Assembly (NCBI GenBank): GCA_910587295.1
Contig: CAJULP010000061.1
Coordinates: forward strand, 1-11,496
DNA length: 11,496 nucleotides
Source: an uncultured Lachnospiraceae bacterium
GTDB taxonomy: Bacteria > Bacillota > Clostridia > Lachnospirales > Lachnospiraceae
Direction of reading: 5' to 3'
This document shows positions 1 to 6,252 of this stretch, one piece after another. The position numbers and the translations under genes are program-made. Position 1 is the first letter of the stretch, and each line of letters starts with the position of its first letter. A model generated the notes under the pieces. That model worked only from the letters and a program-made list of their open reading frames with translations. It made no database searches and was not told where the DNA came from.

Positions 1-81
1 AACATAACTATACATCGAGGATTATATAAAGCTCTGCAAATATTCTAATTTAGGTATCAAAAAGGTATCACACCCCACATC
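1..81. other. Left-edge intergenic DNA, no gene
   Basis: AT-rich non-coding stretch downstream of the second GMP-synthase gene. It holds a short direct repeat, GGTATCA at 53-59 and again at 64-70, separated by four A residues. On the minus strand a TATAAT hexamer lies at 21-26 without a convincing -35, so it could be a promoter for a gene beyond the window, but this is weak. Nothing else is supported. Confidence 0.4.
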
Positions 82-120
82 AAAAGCCGGAAAGTCCGCT
101 GTTTATGCGGCTTCCCGGCT
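82..120 (-). terminator. Intrinsic terminator after the guaA pair
   Basis: Read on the minus strand, the arms AGCCGGGAAGCCGC and GCGGACTTTCCGGCT pair over about 14 positions, with one G-U pair and one bulged A, around a 7-base loop (ATAAACA). A short run of four T residues follows. It begins 9 bases after the stop codon of the last gene, as expected for the end of the guaA transcript. The T-run is short, so termination may be incomplete. Confidence 0.75.
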
Positions 121-129
121 CTCTGTTTA

Positions 130-1428
130 CTATTCGAACTCAATCGTAGCCGGTGGCTTCGGGCTCATATCAAAACAAACCCTGTTCACATGCTCCACCT
201 CTGCCAAAATCCTGTTTGTAATCCTCTCCAGCACATCCCAGTCTACCTTCTCAATCGTTGCGCTCATAGCGTCAACGGTATTGATTGCCCGGATGATTAC
301 CATATAGTCAAAGCATCTGGCATTGTTCTTCACTCCCACCGATTTAAAATCCGGCACTACCGTAAAATACTGCCATACCTTTTTATTCAAACCTGCCTTT
401 TCAAATTCCTCACGAAGAATCGCATCAGATTCCCTGACAGCTTCCAGACGATCCCTAGTGATTGCTCCTAAACAGCGCACGCCAAGGCCTGGCCCCGGGA
501 ACGGCTGGCGGTAAACCATTTCAGCCGGCAGACCAAGCTCAATCCCACAAGCTCTTACCTCATCCTTGAACAACTGCTTTAAGGGCTCTACCAGTTCAAA
601 CTTCAAATCCTCCGGAAGCCCCCCTACGTTGTGGTGAGATTTCACCATTTTGGCTGTTTTGGTTCCGCTTTCTATGATATCAGGATAAATCGTTCCCTGC
701 CCGAGGAAATCAATGCCTTCCAATTTTCTGGCTTCTTCCTCAAAAACCCGGATAAACTCCCCACCTATGATCTTACGTTTCTCTTCCGGATCCGCAACGC
801 CTTCCAGCTTCCCTAAAAATCTTTCCGCAGCGTCCACATAGATCAAATTCGCATGAAGCTGGCTCTTAAACACGTCAATGACACTTTCCGATTCATTTTT
901 TCTCATCAGTCCATGGTTTACATGGACACATACCAGCTGCTTCCCGATCGCCTTGATCAAAAGTGCCGCCACTACCGAGGAATCCACCCCGCCGGAAAGT
1001 GCAAGAAGCGCTTTTTTATCACCTACCTGTTTACGAATCAGTTCCACCTGATCTTCAATGAAATTTTTCATGTTCCAGTTAGGCTCAGCATGGCACACAT
1101 CAAATAAAAATTCTTTTAAATCAACCTCGTCCGGCGCTTTCTCCAACTTTCTGTCACATTTTGCAGTAGGATGGTCTATGGCAAGCATAGGGTAACCGCA
1201 TTGATAAAGCTCCGGAGAGATTTCTACTGCCGCACCGTCTACCACACGATTTTCCCCGCCATTTAAAATGATCCCTTTCACATTCTGCAAAGCTTTCAGT
1301 TCTTCCGGGGTAATATCGTGGGGGTGAATCTCACTGTACACGCCAAGTTCTCTCACCCGACGGGCAATGGCCGCATTTTCCGTACTGCCCAGATCAAGAA
1401 TTACAATCATATCCTGTTTCATAATCAT
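130..1428 (-). CDS. GMP synthase paralog lacking a functional glutaminase domain
   Basis: A 432-residue relative of GuaA, about 80 residues shorter than the full-length enzyme encoded just upstream. The ATP pyrophosphatase part is complete: P-loop SGGVDSS at residues 145-151, the KSHHNVGGLP segment, QPFPGPGLGVR, and the C-terminal dimerisation domain ending KPPATIEFE. The N-terminal glutamine amidotransferase domain keeps only about its first 90 residues. Its oxyanion GGP is GGE (57-59), the nucleophile position (GICYGSQ in the neighbour) reads AIDHPTA with Asp85 in place of Cys, and the part that would carry the His-Glu pair is absent. Inference: it can adenylate XMP and aminate it with free ammonia or ammonia from another source, but cannot hydrolyse glutamine. 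It lies 38 bp after guaA with no promoter between, so it is probably co-transcribed. AAGGAGA precedes the ATG at 1428 by a short gap; the in-frame ATG at 1422 has more usual spacing. The frame is intact and key synthetase motifs are kept, so it does not look like a pseudogene. Confidence 0.88.
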   Translation of the reverse strand: MIMKQDMIVILDLGSTENAAIARRVRELGVYSEIHPHDITPEELKALQNVKGIILNGGENRVVDGAAVEISPELYQCGYPMLAIDHPTAKCDRKLEKAPDEVDLKEFLFDVCHAEPNWNMKNFIEDQVELIRKQVGDKKALLALSGGVDSSVVAALLIKAIGKQLVCVHVNHGLMRKNESESVIDVFKSQLHANLIYVDAAERFLGKLEGVADPEEKRKIIGGEFIRVFEEEARKLEGIDFLGQGTIYPDIIESGTKTAKMVKSHHNVGGLPEDLKFELVEPLKQLFKDEVRACGIELGLPAEMVYRQPFPGPGLGVRCLGAITRDRLEAVRESDAILREEFEKAGLNKKVWQYFTVVPDFKSVGVKNNARCFDYMVIIRAINTVDAMSATIEKVDWDVLERITNRILAEVEHVNRVCFDMSPKPPATIEFE

Positions 1429-1466
1429 CTTCTCCTTATGTTTTATCTTCTTTAATATAACAATAG

Positions 1467-3008
1467 TTATTCCATTTCAATGGTCGCCGGAGGTTTCCCC
1501 GTGCAGTCATACAGCACCCGATTGACCCCTTTTACCTCATTCACGATTCTACTGCTCACCACGCTGAGCACTTCCCAGGGAATCTGCGCCGCTTCCGCCG
1601 TCATAAAGTCAGAGGTATTGACCGCCCGGAGCGCAACCGCATAATCATAGGTTCTTTCATCTCCCATAACGCCCACGCTGCGCATATTGGTGAGGGCTGC
1701 AAAATACTGTCCAAGTTCTTTATCAATCCCGGCTTTTGCAATCTCTTCCCTGTAAATTGCATCCGCATCCTGTACCATCCGGACCTTCTCTGCCGTAACT
1801 TCCCCGATAATGCGGACACCAAGCCCCGGTCCCGGGAAAGGCTGCCTGTTTACCAGATATTCCGGAATCCCAAGTTCCAGCCCTGCCTTACGCACTTCAT
1901 CTTTAAACAAGAGCCGTAACGGCTCAATGATTTCCTTGAAATCGACATAATCCGGAAGACCGCCTACATTATGGTGGGATTTGATTACGGCGCTTTTTCC
2001 AAGCCCGCTTTCGATCACATCCGGATAGATCGTTCCCTGCACCAAAAAGTCCACCGCACCGATCTTCTTTGCTTCCTCCTCAAAGACACGGATAAATTCT
2101 TCTCCAATGATCTTTCGCTTTGCTTCCGGCTCCGTCACCCCCGCAAGCTTCTCATAAAACCGCTCCTGGGCATTGACACGGACAAAATTAAGATCATAAG
2201 GCCCATCCTGGCCAAATACCGCTTCCACCTCATCACCTTCATGTTTGCGAAGCAGCCCATGATCCACGAAAACACAGGTAAGCTGCTTTCCCACCGCCTT
2301 TGCCAGAAGCACCGCCGCCACGGAAGAATCCACCCCGCCGGAAAGTGCGCAAAGCACTTTGCCTGTTCCTATCTTTTTGCGAATCTGTGAAATTGTAGTC
2401 TCTACGAAAGAATCCATACGCCAATCGCCCTTACAGCCGCAGATCTGATATACAAAATTAGAAAGCATTTTCATCCCTTCCCGGGTATGCATCACCTCAG
2501 GATGAAACTGCACCGCATAGAGCTTCCTTTGTGCATGTTCCATCGCCGCCACCGGACATACCGGCGTGCGCGCCGTGACATTGAAGCCTTCAGGCTCTTT
2601 TTCTATATAATCCGTATGGCTCATCCAGCAGATTGTCTTTTCTGACACATCGCCAAAAAGAACGGAAGACTTGTCCACCTCCACCTCTGTCTTGCCATAT
2701 TCGCTGACCGGCGCCGTCTTCACACTGCCGCCTAACAGATATGCCATAAGCTGGGAACCATAACAAATGCCAAGGATCGGAATCCCCAGGTCAAAGATCT
2801 CCTTTGTATAACGGGGGGAATCTTCACCGTAAACACTGTTGGGTCCTCCCGTAAAGATGATCCCCTTGGGGTTCATCGCTTTGATCTGCTCCAAACCGGC
2901 CGTGCAGGGATGAACCTCACAATACACATGACATTCCCTTACCCTGCGGGCGATCAATTGATTGTACTGCCCGCCAAAATCAAGAACTATGACTGTTTCC
3001 TTATCCAT
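1467..3008 (-). CDS. guaA: GMP synthase (glutamine-hydrolysing)
   Basis: A 513-residue cytoplasmic enzyme of normal length for the family. It converts XMP, ATP and glutamine to GMP, AMP, pyrophosphate and glutamate, the last step of guanine nucleotide synthesis. The class I amidotransferase domain spans roughly residues 4-190, with oxyanion GGP (54-56), nucleophile Cys82 in GICYGSQ, and His169/Glu171 in FHPEV. The ATP pyrophosphatase domain follows, with P-loop SGGVDSS (223-229) and the XMP-binding KSHHNVGGLP near 343-352. QPFPGPGLGVR and the C-terminal dimerisation domain ending KPPATIEME complete it. The ATG is preceded by AGGAG at 7-base spacing. A consensus sigma-A promoter lies about 90 bp upstream, overlapping the end of the MATE gene. 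I see no purine riboswitch in the roughly 80-base leader. A catalytically altered paralog follows in the same direction. Confidence 0.97.
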   Translation of the reverse strand: MDKETVIVLDFGGQYNQLIARRVRECHVYCEVHPCTAGLEQIKAMNPKGIIFTGGPNSVYGEDSPRYTKEIFDLGIPILGICYGSQLMAYLLGGSVKTAPVSEYGKTEVEVDKSSVLFGDVSEKTICWMSHTDYIEKEPEGFNVTARTPVCPVAAMEHAQRKLYAVQFHPEVMHTREGMKMLSNFVYQICGCKGDWRMDSFVETTISQIRKKIGTGKVLCALSGGVDSSVAAVLLAKAVGKQLTCVFVDHGLLRKHEGDEVEAVFGQDGPYDLNFVRVNAQERFYEKLAGVTEPEAKRKIIGEEFIRVFEEEAKKIGAVDFLVQGTIYPDVIESGLGKSAVIKSHHNVGGLPDYVDFKEIIEPLRLLFKDEVRKAGLELGIPEYLVNRQPFPGPGLGVRIIGEVTAEKVRMVQDADAIYREEIAKAGIDKELGQYFAALTNMRSVGVMGDERTYDYAVALRAVNTSDFMTAEAAQIPWEVLSVVSSRIVNEVKGVNRVLYDCTGKPPATIEME

Positions 3009-3097
3009 ATATGCGCTCCTATCCGCCCTCCGGTCTTTTTCTTTGACCCTTGTCTCTGGCCCTTGCCAGTGTCCTCTTTTACTGTGATCATTTTCTT

Positions 3098-3126
3098 ATT
3101 ATAAAGACAGACCGCACCCTTGTCAA
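3098..3126 (-). promoter_or_regulatory. Consensus sigma-A promoter of guaA
   Basis: On the minus strand TTGACA (3126-3121) and TATAAT (3103-3098) are both perfect hexamers separated by exactly 17 bases. The predicted start is near 3091, giving a leader of about 80 bases before the guaA ATG. The -35 hexamer contains the TGA stop codon of the MATE gene, so guaA has its own promoter although it follows closely. The leader contains a small hairpin (CTGGC, loop AAGG, GCCAG at 3056-3069). Confidence 0.85.
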
Positions 3127-4445
3127 AAGTTTCTTTCCCATTTATGCCCACGATACCTTACCAAATAGCACAATGCCCGGAAAGCCCAGTCTATAGTCAT
3201 GGCAACCCACACACCCATCAGCCCGCCGCTAAAATGTACGCTGAAAAGATAGGCAAAGCCAATCCGGAAAACCCACATGGACACAATGGCAATGAGCATG
3301 GTCCACACCACATCCCCGGCTGCCCGCAAGGTATTCGGCAAAGAAAAAGACGGAACCCAGAAGATTACCGCAAGAGCCGTGTGCCACCGGAGCACCTGCA
3401 CCGCAAGACTTTCCGTCTGGGGCGTCAACTGGTAAATCTTCATCACCCACGGGGCAAAGACAAACAATATCCCGGAGATCACCACCGTGCACCCTATAGC
3501 GGTCAGCATCAGTTTCTTTGTATAATACCTGGCCTGTTTGAAATCCCCGGCACCAATGCACATGGAAGCAACCGATAACAATGCAAGGTTCACCGCCGAC
3601 CCCGGAAGGACATTAAAACTTGCCAGAGTATTGCAGACCGCATTTGCCGCTATGGCATAAGTTCCGAGCGTGGAAACCAGGCTCAGGAGCAGAATTTTCC
3701 CTAATTGGAACAAGCTGTTTTCCAGCCCGTTGGGAACCCCGATATAAAGAATTTTCTTGATCAATCCAAAATCTATTTTCCAGTCTGCCTGTCCGCGGAA
3801 GTTGATCGCTTTTCCTGAGTGGAACATCATCCACATAATGATGGCTGCCGCCACGGTTCTGGAAAACGTCGTGGCGATGGCTGCCCCCGCCACTCCCATT
3901 TTTACCCCATAAATCAGGATTGCATTCCCCACAAGGTTAAGCAGGTTCATGGCAATGGCGATCAGCATGGTTGTCCTGGAATCGCTCATGGCCCGGAACA
4001 GAGCCGCACAAGCGTTGTACATAGCAAGAGGACAGATGGAAATTGCGGTTATCACAAGATAGACGGACGCATTTTTCATGACCTCCGGCTCTACCTGTCC
4101 AAAAACCCCCCGCAGTATGGGTTTATGCAAAGCCAGAAAGATCACTGTTACCGCCAAAGACAGCCATATGGAAAAAAGTACCAGCTGCCATGCGGACCGG
4201 CTGGCATTCCCGGAATCCTTCTGCCCTAAATAATGCCCTGCCACCACAGCGCCGCCGGTTGCAAGCGCCGCCGTAATATTGATCACAAGGATATTAATGG
4301 TGTCCACCAGCGAAACCCCGGAAACCGCCGCTTCTCCAACGCCTGCAATCATGACGGTATCCACCATCCCGACCAAAATCGCAAGAAGCTGCTCAAACAC
4401 CAGCGGTATGATCAGCTTTCTCAAGTCCTTGTTCGTGTATAACAT
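3123..4445 (-). CDS. MATE family efflux transporter
   Basis: A 440-residue polytopic membrane protein with the two-lobed MATE layout and about 12 hydrophobic segments. The first lobe begins LRKLIIPLVFEQLLAILVGM and includes DTVMIAGVGEAAVSGVSLVD. The region GVAGAAIATTFSR closes the first lobe, and the second begins near IGVPNGLENSLFQLGK. The family exports cationic drugs, metabolites or dyes against Na+ or H+ gradients; the substrate cannot be told from the sequence. Length is normal. GGAGG sits 6 bases before the ATG. It is transcribed from an extended -10 promoter near 4594, with a leader of about 140 bases that holds a strong inverted repeat. No terminator is seen after it, so read-through into guaA is possible. 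Confidence 0.93.
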   Translation of the reverse strand: MLYTNKDLRKLIIPLVFEQLLAILVGMVDTVMIAGVGEAAVSGVSLVDTINILVINITAALATGGAVVAGHYLGQKDSGNASRSAWQLVLFSIWLSLAVTVIFLALHKPILRGVFGQVEPEVMKNASVYLVITAISICPLAMYNACAALFRAMSDSRTTMLIAIAMNLLNLVGNAILIYGVKMGVAGAAIATTFSRTVAAAIIMWMMFHSGKAINFRGQADWKIDFGLIKKILYIGVPNGLENSLFQLGKILLLSLVSTLGTYAIAANAVCNTLASFNVLPGSAVNLALLSVASMCIGAGDFKQARYYTKKLMLTAIGCTVVISGILFVFAPWVMKIYQLTPQTESLAVQVLRWHTALAVIFWVPSFSLPNTLRAAGDVVWTMLIAIVSMWVFRIGFAYLFSVHFSGGLMGVWVAMTIDWAFRALCYLVRYRGHKWERNF

Positions 4446-4490
4446 CGTAATCCTCCATGTTTTCGAAAGCCTGCAAATTGGGGCGCAAGC

Positions 4491-4524
4491 ACAAATTTGT
4501 CTGTGAAAAATTTATTTTTCACAG
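4491..4524. repeat. Paired palindromes in the MATE leader
   Basis: Positions 4501-4524 form a perfect 10-bp inverted repeat (CTGTGAAAAA and TTTTTCACAG) around a 4-base centre. It is directly joined to a perfect 10-bp palindrome, ACAAATTTGT, at 4491-4500. Both lie between the likely MATE promoter and its start codon, 46-79 bases before the ATG. There is no T-run after the stem on either strand, so it is not a normal terminator. An operator for a dimeric regulator or a leader RNA hairpin are both possible; the sequence does not decide between them. Confidence 0.6.
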
Positions 4525-4593
4525 TAATATCCCCTGACATCCCTCTATGATTAGCCCTTTGTTCCCTGCGGCATTTTCTTATCCACTTAAGGT

Positions 4594-4602
4594 ATTATAG
4601 CA
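4594..4602 (-). promoter_or_regulatory. Extended -10 promoter for the MATE gene
   Basis: On the minus strand the sequence reads TGCTATAAT, a perfect TATAAT with the TG extension. A TTGCAT hexamer lies 15 bases upstream, too close to be ideal, so the extended -10 probably carries recognition. It lies between the spoIIID terminator and the MATE gene, which fits an independent MATE transcript starting near 4587. Confidence 0.55.
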
Positions 4603-4633
4603 CGAATCATCATAATGCAACAGCATCTGACAA

Positions 4634-4673
4634 GTAAAAATGACGTTCCACCCTTTTTACGTGAAACGTCATT
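4634..4673 (-). terminator. Strong intrinsic terminator of spoIIID
   Basis: On the minus strand AATGACGTTTCAC pairs with GTGGAACGTCATT (13 positions, one G-U pair) around a 9-base loop, and the stem runs straight into TTTTT. It starts 24 bases after the spoIIID stop codon. This is the clearest terminator in the window and separates sporulation transcription from the MATE unit. Confidence 0.9.
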
Positions 4674-4696
4674 GCCCTTTTCTATCCTGCATCCTG

Positions 4697-4954
4697 TCAT
4701 TCATAATGCATGTGCTGGTATTTCTCCTTCGTCGCCATCCCGCCCCTGATATGCCGCTCCTGTTTATTCACATCCAAAACCTTTCTTGCTTCCTTGGCAA
4801 GAGAAGGGTTGATCTGCATAAGCCTTTCCGTTACGTCCTTATGTACCGTACTCTTGCTAATCCCAAACTGCTTTGCGCTCTGCCTTACTGTTGCGTTATT
4901 TTCGATAATATAATTGGCAATATCGATTGCTCGCTCCTCGATATAATCTTTCAA
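4697..4954 (-). CDS. spoIIID: Sporulation transcriptional regulator SpoIIID
   Basis: An 85-residue DNA-binding protein matching the SpoIIID family from end to end. It has the N-terminal MKDYIEERAIDIANYI, a helix-turn-helix around residues 22-42 (VRQSAKQFGISKSTVHKDVTE), and the basic tail motif HIRGGMATKEKY. In Bacillus and Clostridia, SpoIIID works in the mother cell after engulfment, switching the sigma-E regulon and helping turn on sigK. The start codon is TTG at 4954-4952, chosen because the family N-terminus begins exactly there. A GAGG core lies 8 bases before it and no ATG upstream fits. A sigma-E-like promoter lies just upstream and a strong terminator just downstream, so it is probably monocistronic. 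This gene is good evidence that the host forms endospores. Confidence 0.95.
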   Translation of the reverse strand: MKDYIEERAIDIANYIIENNATVRQSAKQFGISKSTVHKDVTERLMQINPSLAKEARKVLDVNKQERHIRGGMATKEKYQHMHYE

Positions 4955-4981
4955 AGGAAACCCCTCAGAATGCTTTTTTAC

Positions 4982-5010
4982 ATTCTATGAAGTGTTGTGA
5001 AGGGATATGA
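4982..5010 (-). promoter_or_regulatory. Putative sigma-E promoter of spoIIID
   Basis: On the minus strand TCATATC (5010-5004) and CATAGAAT (4989-4982) are separated by 14 bases. Both resemble the sigma-E consensus known from Bacillus subtilis (KMATATT, 14-15 bases, CATACANT), each with about one mismatch. The predicted start would be near 4975, just ahead of the spoIIID ribosome site. Sigma-E control of spoIIID is established in B. subtilis; its use here is inferred from the match and position. Confidence 0.5.
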
Positions 5011-5184
5011 CCTCTAATCTTACATTGCCTGCATATTATCTTTTTCTATCACTAAGAACTTTTTCTCTGCGTGTACGCTGATCGATTCCAACAGCATTTT
5101 CCTTAAATTCTCATCTTAATCTTTTCCATTTGCTATATCTTTTCATATATACATATAAATACACCTACAATATCTATAACCATT

Positions 5185-6252
5185 TTACCCTGTTTTATTC
5201 TCTACAACAACCGCCAGCAGCACCGCTGCCACGCCGCCGCTTATCTTCGCCCCAAACATGGCTCCTAAAAGCTCCGGCTCCGTGCTCAGCGCAAACCCCA
5301 TATGGGCCGCAAGAATACTTGTAGCGCTTACCAAAAAGGCGGCATTAACCACCTTTCCCCGCTCATCCATATCCTGATACATGGAAATAGCCGGGATGGC
5401 GCTCACCGCCCCTGCCAAAAGGCCCGTCATCCCTGCCGCATTCATGCCTGCCCGTTTCCCCAAAAACTGAAAGGGCCTTTTTAAGATACGCTGGAGAAAC
5501 TCCGTGGCCGGAAGACTTCCAAGCATCACGATCCCGATCCCCGCCACCACTTCCATGGCTTCCGTAAGGGGCGCCATCCCCTTTACCGGATTATAACCGC
5601 AAAGATATTCCACCGCCCCAAGTATCAACCCTATTGTGATCAGGCAATGGATTCCTTTTGCAAAAACACAAAATCCCCGGACCATCCGCTCCGGTATTTT
5701 CCACAATCCCAAAAGCAAAAGCAACGACAGCACAAACACCGGAAGGTTCTGCCGGATACATTCTATAAGGGAAATTTCCGCAAGAATCCCTCCTGCAGCC
5801 AAGCCCACAGGCATTGAGGCAAGCCCAAGCATGATGCCCCTGGCAAAAAATACCCTGTCCTCTTTCCTGACCATGCCCATCCCCACCGGAATCGTAAACA
5901 CCACGGTACACCCAAAAATGGACGATACCACAATTCCGGAATAGCTTCCTACCAGAGGATCCATAGCCAGTTCTTTGGCAAGCTGATATCCTCCCATATC
6001 GATGGCAAAAAGGCTCCCAAACATTCCTGGGTCCACCCCAATTATCCTGTAAAGAGGGATAATGGCCCCTCCCAGCACATCGGCGATCACCGGGGCAAGG
6101 CAGATCATCCCCGCCATGGATAGGGCGGTGCTGCCAAGGAACTGAAACCCTTCCTCAAACTTTGCGCCGTACCCCCTTCGATTTCCTAAGATCCGGTCGA
6201 TACCGCCGATCAACACACCTGCTGCCATGATCACCATAAGCACACGGTTCAT
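5185..6252 (-). CDS. eutH: EutH-family ethanolamine transporter-like protein
   Basis: A 355-residue integral membrane protein of about 10 hydrophobic segments that aligns with EutH along its length. Family landmarks are FEEGF (32-36), LAPV, the DMGGYQLAKEL stretch (85-95), the VVFTIPV helix (117-123), the IPERM loop (186-190) and MDERGKVVNAAF (295-306). Enteric EutH is near 408 residues; this one is shorter at the C-terminus and in a mid-protein loop. EutH carries ethanolamine into the cell when it is scarce. Here no eut lyase, shell or regulator gene is present. The ATG directly abuts the TAA of the peptidase gene, with AGGGG 9 bases before it, so it is the last gene of the serine dehydratase operon and probably translationally coupled. 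Its substrate could be ethanolamine or a related amino alcohol or amino acid. No convincing terminator follows; the 230 bp to spoIIID are AT-rich. Confidence 0.88.
   Translation of the reverse strand: MNRVLMVIMAAGVLIGGIDRILGNRRGYGAKFEEGFQFLGSTALSMAGMICLAPVIADVLGGAIIPLYRIIGVDPGMFGSLFAIDMGGYQLAKELAMDPLVGSYSGIVVSSIFGCTVVFTIPVGMGMVRKEDRVFFARGIMLGLASMPVGLAAGGILAEISLIECIRQNLPVFVLSLLLLLGLWKIPERMVRGFCVFAKGIHCLITIGLILGAVEYLCGYNPVKGMAPLTEAMEVVAGIGIVMLGSLPATEFLQRILKRPFQFLGKRAGMNAAGMTGLLAGAVSAIPAISMYQDMDERGKVVNAAFLVSATSILAAHMGFALSTEPELLGAMFGAKISGGVAAVLLAVVVENKTG

Noticed and set aside
130..1428. Second guaA as a decayed pseudogene
   Set aside because: The frame is uninterrupted, the P-loop and XMP-binding motifs are intact, and only the glutaminase part is shortened cleanly; this favours a functional specialised copy.
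3009..3097. Purine riboswitch in the guaA leader
   Set aside because: The leader has only a 5-bp hairpin and lacks the three-way junction and conserved loops of the purine class.
5011..5184. Terminator or small RNA between eutH and spoIIID
   Set aside because: The stretch is AT-rich with only 4-bp chance stems and no hairpin followed by a T-run, so no feature is supported.
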